A stretch of DNA of 64,000 bases, from contig NZ_WBKO01000002.1 in the NCBI RefSeq assembly GCF_032842345.1, forward strand, positions 144,208 through 208,207, in the 5' to 3' direction. This document shows, piece after piece, positions 27,579 through 36,002 of this stretch (positions are counted from its first letter, which is position 1; each line of letters begins with the position of its first letter). This stretch comes from Methanoculleus caldifontis (GTDB taxonomy: Archaea; Halobacteriota; Methanomicrobia; Methanomicrobiales; Methanoculleaceae). The position numbers were made by a program, and so were the translations under genes. The notes under the pieces are model-generated. The model was not told the DNA's origin. It saw only the letters and a program-made list of their open reading frames with translations, and did not search any database.

Positions 27579-27886
27579 AAGGGCTTTTCACGCAGCGGAT
27601 CTTCGGCGGGGGCGGTTCATGTCTAACGAACCACGCCGCGCATGGACCCCCGAAGCCCTGCGGGCCCGCGACGCCGCGAACCCCGGTATCTCCCTCCCTC
27701 CGCCCCTGCCGGAGCCGGAACCGGGGCGGACATACCTTTTTTACGCATCCTGACTGAGATATAGGTACCAGGTTCTGCGGATCCGGAATATGCTCCGGCC
27801 GAGACGGCCCGTCTCCGGGTTCCCCCGTGCAGTATGGTCAACCTTTTTTGGCAACCGGACAAAACTACAGGAGAGGAAGAGAGGTC
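27579..27886. other. Intergenic region between the methyltransferase and hypC
   Basis: These 308 nt hold a T6 run near 27736-27742 that could terminate the methyltransferase transcript, a TATA-like GAGATATAGG (27756-27765), a small hairpin GAGAC-GGCCC-GTCTC, and a GGAGAG element before hypC. A 44-codon frame at 27619-27753 exists but shows no recognisable protein features. Confidence 0.4.
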
Positions 27887-28114
27887 ATGTGTATTGCAAT
27901 GCCCGCTGAGGTGCTGGAGATAAAGGAAGGCAACATCGGCGTCGTCGACTTCGGCGACCTGCAGCAGGAGGTCAGGCTCGACCTCGTGGACGTGAAGATC
28001 GGCGAGTTCGTGCTCGTCCACGTCGGGTTTGCCATCCAGCGTCTCAGCAGAGAGGAGGGGCTTGAGACCCGCGAGATCTTCAGGCAGGTCCACGCCGCGA
28101 TGATGGAGGAGTGA
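27887..28114 (+). CDS. hypC: [NiFe]-hydrogenase maturation chaperone HypC
   Basis: The start at 27887 gives MCIAMPAEVLEI, with the essential Cys2 of HypC/HypG; an upstream in-frame codon would mask it. The 75-residue protein carries the Fe(CN)2CO group with HypD and delivers it to the hydrogenase large subunit. It is followed by hypA and hypE with overlapping starts. The likely clients include the hydrogenase at 39-41 kb. Confidence 0.96.
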   Translation: MCIAMPAEVLEIKEGNIGVVDFGDLQQEVRLDLVDVKIGEFVLVHVGFAIQRLSREEGLETREIFRQVHAAMMEE

Positions 28115-28455
28115 TGCACGAGTACAGCATCGCCTACGACATCTACACGACCGCCCGCCGGGCGGCGCTGGAGAACAACGCAAAAGAGGTCAAGTGCGTC
28201 TCGGTAGATGTCGGGAAGATGGCGATGGTGAATCCCGAGCAGGTGGAGTTCCTCTTCAATATCATCATCGAGGACGACCCGCTCTTTCGAGAGGCCCGGC
28301 TCTCGTGCCGGGACATCGAGACGCGGACCCGGTGTTCCTGCGGCTACGAGGGCGACGAGCGGTTCGTCTGCCCGCAGTGCGGGAAACTCCCGGAGATCGT
28401 CTCGGGTATGGAGATCGTCGTTACCAACATCGAGATAGAAACGGACGAAGAATGA
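28114..28455 (+). CDS. hypA: Hydrogenase nickel-insertion protein HypA
   Basis: ATG 28114 overlaps the hypC stop (TGATG) and gives MHEYSIA with the N-terminal His2 used in nickel binding. Two CxxC pairs, CSCG and CPQCG, form the structural zinc site. The 113-residue protein delivers nickel to the large subunit. A GTG three bases earlier would not leave His at position 2. Confidence 0.96.
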   Translation: MHEYSIAYDIYTTARRAALENNAKEVKCVSVDVGKMAMVNPEQVEFLFNIIIEDDPLFREARLSCRDIETRTRCSCGYEGDERFVCPQCGKLPEIVSGMEIVVTNIEIETDEE

Positions 28456-29447
28456 AAGTCAATCTCATGCACGGCGCCGGCGGCGAAGTGATGGGCGAGC
28501 TCCTTCGCGTCATCACCAACCTCGAGCACAACAACGCCGGCGGGATAGGCCTTGAGTCGCTGGACGACGGCGCGGTCATCCCCTTAAACGGCCAGAACAT
28601 CGTATTCACGACCGACAACCACGTCGTCTCCCCGATCTTCTTCCCCGGCGGGGACATCGGGCGCATCGCCGTCTGCGGGACCATCAACGACCTTGCCATG
28701 ATGGGAGGACGCCCGATCGCCCTTTCGTGCGGCATGGTCATCCCCGAGGGCTTCGAGGTCGCGGACCTCGAGCGGATCGTCGCATCGATGGATGCGGCCC
28801 TCGGCGAGTGCGGGGCGAACCTCGTCACCGGGGACACCAAGGTCCTCGAGCGGGGCGCGCTCGACACCATCGTCATCAACACCGCCGGCATCGGCGTCGC
28901 CGACCGGGTGGTGCGGGACAACGGCCTTCATGCCGGCGATAGGATCATCGTCAGCGGCACCATCGGCGACCACGGCATCGCGATCATGGCCCACCGCGAG
29001 GGGTTCGATTTCGGCGGGCAGATCCACTCCGACGTCGCCCCTCTCTGGACGCTCGTCGAGAAGGCGCTCGCGGCCGGGGAGATCCACGCCATGAAAGACC
29101 CGACGAGGGGCGGGTTTGCGAACGCCATCAACGAGATGGCGAGGAAGAGCAGGGTGGGCGTCGTCATCGAGGAGGAGGCGCTCCCCCTCCGGACGAGCGT
29201 CAGAAGCGCCGCCGGTATGCTCGGCATCGACCCTCTCGAGGTGGCGAACGAGGGCAAGGTCGTCATGGGGGTCGCGCCCGGCGATGCTGACGCCGTCCTT
29301 GCGGCGCTCCGCTCCCACCCCTACGGGCGGGACGCGGCGATCGTCGGTACGGTCGTCGAGGGCTCCAGCGTGATCATGCGGACCGCCATCGGCGGAGAAC
29401 GGTTTATCGAGCCGCCGGTCGGCGACCCGGTCCCGCGTGTCTGCTAG
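28452..29447 (+). CDS. hypE: Hydrogenase maturation protein HypE
   Basis: The 331-residue product starts MKVNLMHGAGGEVMGELL in an ATGA overlap with hypA and belongs to the PurM/AIR synthase-like family (DPTRGGFANAINEMA, GIGVADRVV). It ends in PRVC; the C-terminal cysteine is the site that is carbamoylated by HypF and dehydrated to thiocyanate for the Fe(CN) ligands. hypB, hypD and hypF are not in this window. Confidence 0.96.
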   Translation: MKVNLMHGAGGEVMGELLRVITNLEHNNAGGIGLESLDDGAVIPLNGQNIVFTTDNHVVSPIFFPGGDIGRIAVCGTINDLAMMGGRPIALSCGMVIPEGFEVADLERIVASMDAALGECGANLVTGDTKVLERGALDTIVINTAGIGVADRVVRDNGLHAGDRIIVSGTIGDHGIAIMAHREGFDFGGQIHSDVAPLWTLVEKALAAGEIHAMKDPTRGGFANAINEMARKSRVGVVIEEEALPLRTSVRSAAGMLGIDPLEVANEGKVVMGVAPGDADAVLAALRSHPYGRDAAIVGTVVEGSSVIMRTAIGGERFIEPPVGDPVPRVC

Positions 29448-29517
29448 AAGGCAACCGCACCTCTTTTCCCGTGCCGACCCACGCCTGCCATATACGATGA
29501 CGCTGTAATGTGGTCGT

Positions 29518-29967
29518 ATGGAGAGGCATGAGATGGTGATGGAGGAGCCGGGAATCGAGGTGCGCCTCGTAGGCGTCTGGGACGTGGAGACGATTGCCGG
29601 CCTCTATCGGGCGGGGGGCTGGTGGGACGAGAAATGGGACCCTGCCGGCCTTGCGGCCCTCATAGCGGGGAGCTTCGCCTTCGCCGTTGCTATCGACTCT
29701 GCGACCGGGAGAGCGGTCGGGATGGGCAGGGTGATCTCGGACGGGGTCTCGGACGGCTACGTCCAGGACCTCGTCGTCCTTCCCGACTACCGGGGCCGGG
29801 GGACCGGAACGATGATATTATCTACGCTGCTCGAGCACTGTAAATCAGAAGGTGTCACCTGGGTCGCCCTCGTCGCCGAACCCGGGACCGAGGAGTTCTA
29901 TACCGCACTCGGGTTCCGCAGGATGGAGGGGCACGTACCCATGCGGTGGTATCCACAAGACTGGTGA
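29518..29967 (+). CDS. GNAT-family N-acetyltransferase
   Basis: The 149-residue protein has GNAT motif A, VQDLVVLPDYRGRGTGTMIL, with the acetyl-CoA pyrophosphate loop, and the C-terminal FYTALGFRRMEG. Substrate unknown. Initiation could also be at the in-frame ATG codons at 29533 or 29539. It lies 3 nt before the DUF2156 gene and is probably cotranscribed with it and pyrC. Confidence 0.87.
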   Translation: MERHEMVMEEPGIEVRLVGVWDVETIAGLYRAGGWWDEKWDPAGLAALIAGSFAFAVAIDSATGRAVGMGRVISDGVSDGYVQDLVVLPDYRGRGTGTMILSTLLEHCKSEGVTWVALVAEPGTEEFYTALGFRRMEGHVPMRWYPQDW

Positions 29968-29970
29968 GGC

Positions 29971-30885
29971 ATGCTGAGATTCTCCGATTTCAAACCCGTG
30001 AGCCTGGACGATCGCGACCTCTTTTCGCGGCACTACCGGCAGTACCCCCAGGTGCATAGCGACAACACGTTTGCGAACATGGTCTGCTGGAACCACTACG
30101 CAGACTACCGTTTCGCCGATGTGGGAGATTCGATCGTCCTCTCGAGCACCATCGACGGCGTGACGACGTTCCGCATGCCGATCGGGCCGAGGGATCCGGA
30201 CCTGCTCCACGACGTCATCGAGATCGCGGTGAGGGAAGGCGGCGAGTCCCCGCTGCTGGTGCTCGATCCGATAAGCGAGGGATGGATCCGGGAGCTCTAC
30301 CCTGACCTGCCCCTGCACGCAGACCGGGGCTTCTTCGATTACATCTACCGGACGGAGGACCTCGCGGAGCTCCCCGGAAAGAACTACGCCACTATCCGGC
30401 GCCAGGTCAACCGGTTCGAACGGGAGCATACGTATACGGTCGAAGCGATCACGGAAGAGAACATCAACGAGGTCTGGGAGTTTCTGGTCGTCTGGTGCGA
30501 ATGGCGGGACTGCGACTCCGAACCCATCCTTGCGTACGAGAAAGATGCCATTCTTTTTGCGGTGAACAACTTCTTTGCCGTCGGCCTTGAAGGATTTATC
30601 ATCAGGATCGGCTCCACGATCGGAGCGATATCGATCGTCGGGCCGGTCAACCAGGAGATGGCGGTCGTTCACTTCGAAAAAGCGCTTCCCGAGACTTACA
30701 AGGATATCTACAAGGTGATCACGACCGGGACGGCGGCCGCGCTCCGTGACCGCTACCGCTACGTCAACCGGGAGTGCGATATGGGCGTGCCCGGCCTGCG
30801 CGAATCAAAGACGCGTTACCGCCCCGCCTATATGGTCGAGGTCCATCATGCGACCCGTAGCGACCTGGAGGTATGCTGCCGATGA
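29971..30885 (+). CDS. DUF2156 (phosphatidylglycerol lysyltransferase-like) protein
   Basis: The 304-residue protein matches DUF2156, a double-GNAT-like fold related to the catalytic domain of MprF-type aminoacyl transferases: FSDFKPVSLDDRDLFSRHY at the start, YRQV-type NYATIRRQVNRFER, and YVNRECDMGVPGLRESKTRYRP. Its substrate in archaea is not known. It sits between a GNAT gene and pyrC, overlapping the latter by ATGA. Confidence 0.82.
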   Translation: MLRFSDFKPVSLDDRDLFSRHYRQYPQVHSDNTFANMVCWNHYADYRFADVGDSIVLSSTIDGVTTFRMPIGPRDPDLLHDVIEIAVREGGESPLLVLDPISEGWIRELYPDLPLHADRGFFDYIYRTEDLAELPGKNYATIRRQVNRFEREHTYTVEAITEENINEVWEFLVVWCEWRDCDSEPILAYEKDAILFAVNNFFAVGLEGFIIRIGSTIGAISIVGPVNQEMAVVHFEKALPETYKDIYKVITTGTAAALRDRYRYVNRECDMGVPGLRESKTRYRPAYMVEVHHATRSDLEVCCR

Positions 30886-32144
30886 CCGCCGACTTGGTGC
30901 TCCGGAACGTGGCGCTCCCGACAGGCCGGCGCGCCGATGTCGTTGTCGCCGGGGGGATCGTCCGGCATGTCGGGGCCGCGGTGCGTGCCGAGGAGACGAT
31001 CGACTGCAGCAGGTATACCTGCCTTCCCGGGGCGGTCGATATGCACGTCCACATGCGGGGGGGAGTCCAGGCAGAGAAGGAGGACTGGCGGACGGGGACG
31101 ATGAGCGCGGTTGCCGGCGGGGTGACGGTCGTCGTCGACCAGCCGAACACCGTCCCTCCCATAACCACCCCCGAACTCCTCCGGGCGCGCATCCGGGACG
31201 CGGAGGAGCACGCGGTCTGCGGGTTCGCAGTGAACGCGGGGGTATCTCCGGAAGCCGACCTTGCAGGAATGCGGGAAGCCGGGGCGATGGCCTTCGGTGA
31301 GACCTTCGCCGCCCCGTCGAGTTACGGGGAAGGGCTCGACCCGGAGACCCTCAGAGGGCTGCTTGCCCGTATTCATGCCTTCGGGGGGCTCGCCACGGTC
31401 CATGCCGAGGAGGTCTCCGGCCCGGCGCCGGCAACGCTCGCCGACCACGACCGCGCCCGCCCCGGCGCCGGGGAAGCCCGCGCGGTGCAGGCGGTGCTGG
31501 GCCTCGCGCCGGCCGGAATGAGGCTCCACTTCTGCCACCTGAGCACCGCCGCCTCGGTCCGGGCCGCGCGCGGCACAGTGGAGGTGACGCCGCACCATCT
31601 CTTCCTCTCGCACGGGATGTTCGAGGAGAGCGATACCCGGGCCCGGATGAACCCGCCGCTCCGTGATGAGGAGACCCGGCGCGACCTGTGGTCCTGCTGG
31701 GACGCGATCGACGTCGTCGCCTCGGACCACGCGCCGCACACGCGTCCAGAGAAGGCGTTGCCGTTCGAGACCGCCCCCTCCGGCATCCCCGGCGTCGAGA
31801 CGATGGTGCCGCTCCTGATGGCTGCGGTGCGCCGGAGGCGGATCACCCTCGCCTCGGTGATCGAGAAGACCTCCTGGAAGCCTGCCGCCATCCTCGGCAT
31901 CCCGCGCGCGGGTTTCGAGCCGGGCGACCGGGCGGACTATGCTCTCTACCCTGATGCGGTCACCCGCATCGATGCCGCGGCCCTCCACGCAAAGTGCGGC
32001 TGGTCGCCGTTCGACGGGCTCGATGCGGTCTTCCCGGAAGCGGTGATCGTGGGCGGGGAGCGTGCCTACGCCTCCGGCGACCATCTCGCGGTGCATCCGG
32101 CGTGGTACCCCGGGCAAGGATTTTTATCCTCGGAAAATAAATAA
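30882..32144 (+). CDS. pyrC: Dihydroorotase
   Basis: The start at ATG 30882 overlaps the upstream stop as ATGA. The amidohydrolase has the metal motif DMHVHMR, HAEEVSG, HFCHLST and the SDHAPHT segment with the catalytic aspartate. It cyclises carbamoyl aspartate to dihydroorotate in pyrimidine synthesis, together with the carAB, pyrE and pyrH products elsewhere here. Its last codons run into the AT-rich promoter of the next unit. Confidence 0.94.
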   Translation: MTADLVLRNVALPTGRRADVVVAGGIVRHVGAAVRAEETIDCSRYTCLPGAVDMHVHMRGGVQAEKEDWRTGTMSAVAGGVTVVVDQPNTVPPITTPELLRARIRDAEEHAVCGFAVNAGVSPEADLAGMREAGAMAFGETFAAPSSYGEGLDPETLRGLLARIHAFGGLATVHAEEVSGPAPATLADHDRARPGAGEARAVQAVLGLAPAGMRLHFCHLSTAASVRAARGTVEVTPHHLFLSHGMFEESDTRARMNPPLRDEETRRDLWSCWDAIDVVASDHAPHTRPEKALPFETAPSGIPGVETMVPLLMAAVRRRRITLASVIEKTSWKPAAILGIPRAGFEPGDRADYALYPDAVTRIDAAALHAKCGWSPFDGLDAVFPEAVIVGGERAYASGDHLAVHPAWYPGQGFLSSENK

Positions 32145-32150
32145 TATAAG
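32131..32150 (+). promoter_or_regulatory. TATA-rich promoter at the end of pyrC
   Basis: CGGAAAATAAATAATATAAG overlaps the pyrC stop. Its AT content is far above the surroundings. A transcript starting about 25 nt downstream would begin near 32168, at the edge of the structured region that follows. Confidence 0.5.
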
Positions 32151-32164
32151 GCCGATATAGCGCA

Positions 32165-32330
32165 CCTTATAGGTCCCCGGGTGATCACCCGGCGAGACGC
32201 CTGATATGAGCCATGGGACAACCCAGGTGCGCGACAGGCACGCCTGGCATATAGGGTACGATCGGGTGAGGATCGGCACAAGCCGCCTGTGATCATCGTT
32301 CGTTAGTGCCGGGCGACACTCTCATTTCAG
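32165..32330 (+). ncRNA. Candidate structured non-coding RNA or long 5' leader of the DUF167 gene
   Basis: There is no protein reading frame, but several strong stems: the 16-bp palindrome CCGGGTGATCACCCGG (32177-32192), CCAGG..GCG against CGCCTGG (32223-32247), and GGCAC/GTGCC enclosing a 26-nt segment (32275-32310). TCCC and GGGA flank the first palindrome and are followed by ACA (32218-32220). An archaeal H/ACA-type guide RNA is one possible reading; a cis-acting leader for the gene at 32343 is another. I could not establish a family. Confidence 0.35.
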
Positions 32331-32342
32331 AAGGCTTTTCTC

Positions 32343-32657
32343 ATGGAACCATATGCCGACGCCGTCATCGAGACCAATAAAGGCGTCACCATAGCGCTCG
32401 ACGTTACGGCAGGTGCAAAGCGGTCTCTGTTTCCTGCAGGCTACAATGAGTGGCGCAAGAGTATCCGCTGCCAGGTATCGGCCCCTGCTGTCGGCGGGAA
32501 GGCAAACCGTGCTATCACGGACCTCGTCGCAGAGAGGCTCCAGGTGCCCCGTTCAGGTGTGACGATCATCGCGGGGCATACGTCCTCCTCAAAGACCGTG
32601 GCGATCGCCGATCTGTCGCGATCCGTGGTTCTGGCGCTCCTCTCCACCGTCGGCTGA
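32343..32657 (+). CDS. DUF167 (YggU-family) protein
   Basis: The 104-residue protein has the DUF167 signature: V-x-PGAKR-type DVTAGAKRSLFPAGYNEWRKSIRCQVSAPAVGGKANRAI and a C-terminal VTIIAGHTSSSKTVAI. These small alpha/beta proteins are widespread and uncharacterised. It is downstream of the structured region and upstream of a 250-nt AT-rich gap. Confidence 0.88.
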   Translation: MEPYADAVIETNKGVTIALDVTAGAKRSLFPAGYNEWRKSIRCQVSAPAVGGKANRAITDLVAERLQVPRSGVTIIAGHTSSSKTVAIADLSRSVVLALLSTVG

Positions 32658-32825
32658 AGGGTCGGGGGCGGATAGGATGTAGCGGGCCCTGCAGGGGTCG
32701 GACGTAATAATCTCTAAATTATAGAGCAAGAAAAATCAAATTACGATGCACAACGCGCTTGTTTTTGTATTTTACTTTTGAAAAACCTTATGTTCCGAGT
32801 GCCATCTGATTTAAGTAATTTCACC

Positions 32826-32838
32826 CTAGATATATAAT
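32826..32838 (+). promoter_or_regulatory. dnaG: Probable dnaG promoter (TATA-like)
   Basis: CTAGATATATAAT lies about 75 nt before the dnaG ATG, in a strongly AT-rich stretch (32700-32840) between the DUF167 gene and dnaG. Confidence 0.45.
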
Positions 32839-32908
32839 TGACCCTATGCCCGCGCACGCGAAGTCTGCAGGCATACGGCCGTTACAGTTACTCAGGGGGC
32901 AAGACTCC

Positions 32909-34111
32909 ATGTATTCACCGGAAACCACCAAATACCTCATCCATCTTACTCTGCAGATCGAGGGGGTGGTCGACAAACCCGACGTCGTGGGCGCCATCTT
33001 CGGCCAGACAGAGGGTCTGCTCGGCGAAGACCTCGACCTGCGCGATTTACAGAGGACCGGGCGTGTCGGCAGGATCGACGTCCAGATAACCACGAAACGA
33101 GGGGAGACAAAGGGCGAGATCCTGATATCGTCCTCGCTCGACCGGGCGGAGACCGCGCTTCTCGCATCGTCGCTTGAGACGATCGACAGGGTAGGGCCAT
33201 GCACGGCGCACGTGAAGGTCGACCGGATCGAGGATATCCGGGTGACCAAACGACGCCGGATCGTCGAGCGTGCCAAAGAACTCCTTCTCGAGGACTTCGA
33301 CGAGGGCGCGATAAACAGCGACGACCTTCTCGACGAGGTCCGGGAAGTCATCAGGATCGAGAAACTGGAGTACCTCGGCGATGAGAGGGTGCATGCCGGC
33401 CCGAACGTCACGGCCTCCGACGCCATCATCCTCGTCGAGGGCCGGGCCGACGTGATCAACCTCCTGCGCTACGGGATCAAGAACGCGGTTGCGGTCGAGG
33501 GGACCAGCATTCCCCGCATCATCATCGAACTCTGCTCGCAGAAGACCGCGACGACCCTGCTCGACGGAGACCGGGGTGGGGAGCTGATCCTCCGCGAGCT
33601 CCTTCAGGTCGCCGAGATCGATTTCGTGGCCTACAGCCCGCGGGGAAAAAGCGTTGAGGAGATGAGCCGCAAGGAGATCGTCAAGGCGCTCCGGAACAAA
33701 GTGCCGGTAGAGGTACTCACTGACCAGATCCCCGATGAGGGGGCGGCGGAGCGGTCGCCCCCATCGGCCTGCCCTGCCCCCGAAGAACAGCCGCCAGAGC
33801 AGCAGAAGGGGCGGGAGGAGAACCGGAAGCCTCCCACGACGATCGGCGAGCACATGGCCGACGTCAGGGACAGGAAGATCGCGCGATTCCTCTCTCCGGA
33901 CTACACCGTCCTCCTCGAATCGAACGCTGCCGATGTCGAAGGCGCACTCCAGAACCTGAACGGCGGTGTCGAGGGGATCGTCGTCGACGGCACCATCGAC
34001 CAGAGGCTTCTCGATCAGATCGGGGGAAAAGAGATTGAGTTTGTGGCCGCACGGGACTTTAAGGGGATTATAAAGCGTCCGCTGTCCGTCAGGCTCATGA
34101 AGATCGGATAA
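32909..34111 (+). CDS. dnaG: Archaeal DnaG primase-like protein
   Basis: The 400-residue protein starts MYSPETTKYLIHLTLQIEGVVDKPDVVGAIFGQTEGL, the typical archaeal DnaG opening; the upstream in-frame ATG (32846) lies at the likely transcription start. A central TOPRIM domain has the glutamate motif VEGRADVINLL and the DxD motif LLDGDRGGELI. Archaeal DnaG is associated with the RNA exosome and can synthesise primers. A charged Pro/Gln linker precedes a conserved C-terminal domain. Confidence 0.95.
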   Translation: MYSPETTKYLIHLTLQIEGVVDKPDVVGAIFGQTEGLLGEDLDLRDLQRTGRVGRIDVQITTKRGETKGEILISSSLDRAETALLASSLETIDRVGPCTAHVKVDRIEDIRVTKRRRIVERAKELLLEDFDEGAINSDDLLDEVREVIRIEKLEYLGDERVHAGPNVTASDAIILVEGRADVINLLRYGIKNAVAVEGTSIPRIIIELCSQKTATTLLDGDRGGELILRELLQVAEIDFVAYSPRGKSVEEMSRKEIVKALRNKVPVEVLTDQIPDEGAAERSPPSACPAPEEQPPEQQKGREENRKPPTTIGEHMADVRDRKIARFLSPDYTVLLESNAADVEGALQNLNGGVEGIVVDGTIDQRLLDQIGGKEIEFVAARDFKGIIKRPLSVRLMKIG

Positions 34112-34174
34112 CCGTTATTGACGGTGCAAATTTATATATATTTATATTCACTATTTTTATCTCTGGGAGAGAAT

Positions 34175-34459
34175 ATGCACAAGGAAGAGTTAATAGCCTT
34201 ACATGGGATTCTCACAGAGATCAAGGACTTTTTTGAGCTGACCCATCCGGAGTTGAAGTTCTCGCAGTACTATGCGTTGAAGATAGACCCGTCTCAGGTG
34301 CATAAAAGTAAGATGGAACATAAGTATGCGATATTCGTGCTCGGGACGGAACTTGCGAACGCCATGAAGGACGTGGAGTTCTCGTCCTCCGGAAGGATCT
34401 CTGCGCGGATGAAGGAACTTGCAGAGAAGACGCTCAAAGAGATAGAATACCAGCAGTGA
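34175..34459 (+). CDS. UPF0058 family protein
   Basis: The 94-residue protein MHKEELIALHGILTEIKDFFE.. with YYALKIDPSQVHKSKMEHKYAIFVLG matches UPF0058, a small helical archaeal family of unknown function. ATG 34175 has GGGAGAGA upstream and follows a very strong AT-rich promoter (TTTATATATATTTATATTC, 34131-34149), which suggests high expression. Confidence 0.9.
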   Translation: MHKEELIALHGILTEIKDFFELTHPELKFSQYYALKIDPSQVHKSKMEHKYAIFVLGTELANAMKDVEFSSSGRISARMKELAEKTLKEIEYQQ

Positions 34460-34487
34460 GAAGGCCTGGCGTTACGTATTGCCGGCG

Positions 34488-34517
34488 GGCGGGAGCAGGC
34501 CTGCCGGTGCTCCCGCC
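34488..34517. terminator. Bidirectional hairpin between convergent genes
   Basis: A perfect 10-bp stem (GGCGGGAGCA / TGCTCCCGCC) with a 10-nt loop lies between the stop codons of the UPF0058 gene and the convergent ATP-grasp gene. It has no T-run, so it may protect mRNA 3' ends. Confidence 0.4.
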
Positions 34518-34528
34518 GCTTCCTCTCC

Positions 34529-35323
34529 TCAGGCTCGCATCCCGCGCTCGTGCTCGATGAGGTAAGCCGCGAGCAGTTTCGGGATCGGTGCCGCCATGCA
34601 GTGCCAGTTCGGCGTCCCGTTCACTTCGAGGACCGTGTAGCCCTCAGCGTCCCGGAGGAGATCGACGCCGCAGTAATCGATCCCGATCGCAGATGCCGAC
34701 GCCTCGGCGATGGCACGCATCTCTTCGTCGATCGTGACCGGCATGCCGATCCCGCCCTGGTGGATGTTGTGCATCAGGCTATCGGAGACCCGGGTTATCG
34801 CACCGACGGCCTCCCCGCCGAGGACGAAGACGCGGAAGTCCCGGTCGTTCTTGACGTACTCCTGCAGATACCAGGGGCCCGGCCCGAGTTCGGCTGGTTC
34901 GGTCACGAGCCTGATGCCGTTCCCGTCATACCCGTAGAGCGGCTTGTAGACGACCTTCCCGTGCCGTGAGAGGAAGTCGTTGGCCTGTGTCTCCGAGCGC
35001 AGGTAAGCCGTCCGGGGCGTCCGCACCCCGTTCTGAATCAGGAGCGCCGACGTCATCACCTTGGACGCGCAGGTGACGATGCTTTCTGGTGTGTTGATCA
35101 CCTGATTATCGAGCGCGAGCACGCTCAGGGTCTCGAACTGGTGCCCGTCCTGCCGGATCCCGCAGACCCAGATGAGTTCGTTCTCAAGCCCGGAGTCAAG
35201 AGGGTCGATTGCACCGAGGTCAAGAACCCCGTACTGAGCGCCGGCTCTCTCCAGCTCCTGTATAACGGCGCCGGTCGAATTGTCGTCCGGCGTATCGGTC
35301 GGTTTTGGTACGATACGGATCAT
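34529..35323 (-). CDS. RimK-family alpha-L-glutamate ligase (MptN-like)
   Basis: The 264-residue ATP-grasp enzyme has TPESIVTCASKVMTSALLIQNGVRTPRT, VVYKPLYGYDGNGI and VLEVNGTPNWHCM. Relatives in methanogens add glutamate to tetrahydromethanopterin or cap the F420 side chain. Sequence alone does not separate these; adjacency to a hydrogenase protease only gives a methanogenesis context. ATG 35323 with GTGAGG upstream is preferred over a TTG six codons earlier. Confidence 0.78.
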   Translation of the reverse strand: MIRIVPKPTDTPDDNSTGAVIQELERAGAQYGVLDLGAIDPLDSGLENELIWVCGIRQDGHQFETLSVLALDNQVINTPESIVTCASKVMTSALLIQNGVRTPRTAYLRSETQANDFLSRHGKVVYKPLYGYDGNGIRLVTEPAELGPGPWYLQEYVKNDRDFRVFVLGGEAVGAITRVSDSLMHNIHQGGIGMPVTIDEEMRAIAEASASAIGIDYCGVDLLRDAEGYTVLEVNGTPNWHCMAAPIPKLLAAYLIEHERGMRA

Positions 35324-35420
35324 GCGCCTCACGTCCCGCAAGCGGGCTAACGAATAGTTGCCCCCGTCGGGGGCATCTCAGTACTCTTTTGTACCTTGCC
35401 GGATATAATTCGTGGGGAAG

Positions 35421-35912
35421 ATGACCATACAGAAGAACTGCATCTGCGTCATCGGGTGCGGGAATCCCCTCATGGGAAACGACGGAGCGGGGATCGCGGT
35501 GATGCACCTCCTTGACGGGAGATATCCCGGTGTCGACACGGTCGACGGCGGCACCGGGGGGTTTGGCCTGATCCCGCTGATGGAGGGTTACGAGAAGGTG
35601 CTGATCGTCGATGCGATGACGGGCGTCGGTGACCGTATCGGCGAGGTCGTCGTCTTCGAAGCGCCGCCGTCGACAAAAGTCCCTGTATGTGCTCTCCACG
35701 ACATAGGCGTCGGGGAGGTCGTGACGATAGCCCGCGAACTCGGGTATGTCGGGGAGGTCGTGACCGTCGGGATCGAGGTCGGGGAGATCCAGGCGTTCAG
35801 CCGGGAGATGGACCCGGCGGTCGAGGAAGGGGTCCGGGTTGCCGGTCGGGAGGTCGTCAGGATCCTCCGGAGATGGTCTGATAAGGCCTGCGGTGCTCCC
35901 ATGGATGCGTAG
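35421..35912 (+). CDS. Hydrogenase maturation endopeptidase (HycI/HyaD/FrhD-type)
   Basis: The 163-residue protein has the family motifs VIGCGNPLMGNDGAGIAV (nickel-binding Asp), DGGTGGFGLIPLM, VLIVDAM and the C-terminal histidine region ALHDIGVGEVV. Such proteases remove the C-terminal peptide of the [NiFe] large subunit after nickel insertion. The candidate substrate at 40058 has a 15-residue tail after DPCISCATH. ATG 35421 is favoured over the GTG at 35412. Confidence 0.9.
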   Translation: MTIQKNCICVIGCGNPLMGNDGAGIAVMHLLDGRYPGVDTVDGGTGGFGLIPLMEGYEKVLIVDAMTGVGDRIGEVVVFEAPPSTKVPVCALHDIGVGEVVTIARELGYVGEVVTVGIEVGEIQAFSREMDPAVEEGVRVAGREVVRILRRWSDKACGAPMDA

Positions 35913-35949
35913 ATCGGGCGCACGAGGGTCTGTGCATCTGCTCGATATC

Positions 35950-35968
35950 CAAAAGTATAAATAACAAT
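35950..35968 (+). promoter_or_regulatory. Promoter of the PATAN-like/roadblock/MinD operon
   Basis: AAAAGTATAAATAACAATG is a clear TATA-type element about 45 nt before the next ATG. Confidence 0.5.
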
Positions 35969-36002
35969 GTTTATGTTATAGCACTGAGCTGAAGTTGTCT
36001 GT

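Noticed and set aside
27619-27753. 44-codon frame between the methyltransferase and hypC genes
   Set aside because: It is proline- and arginine-rich, without motif or convincing ribosome-binding site, and overlaps a possible terminator.
34118-34174. N-terminal extension of the UPF0058 protein (IYIYLYSLFLSL)
   Set aside because: This is the translated AT-rich promoter; the conserved protein begins at ATG 34175 after GGGAGAGA.
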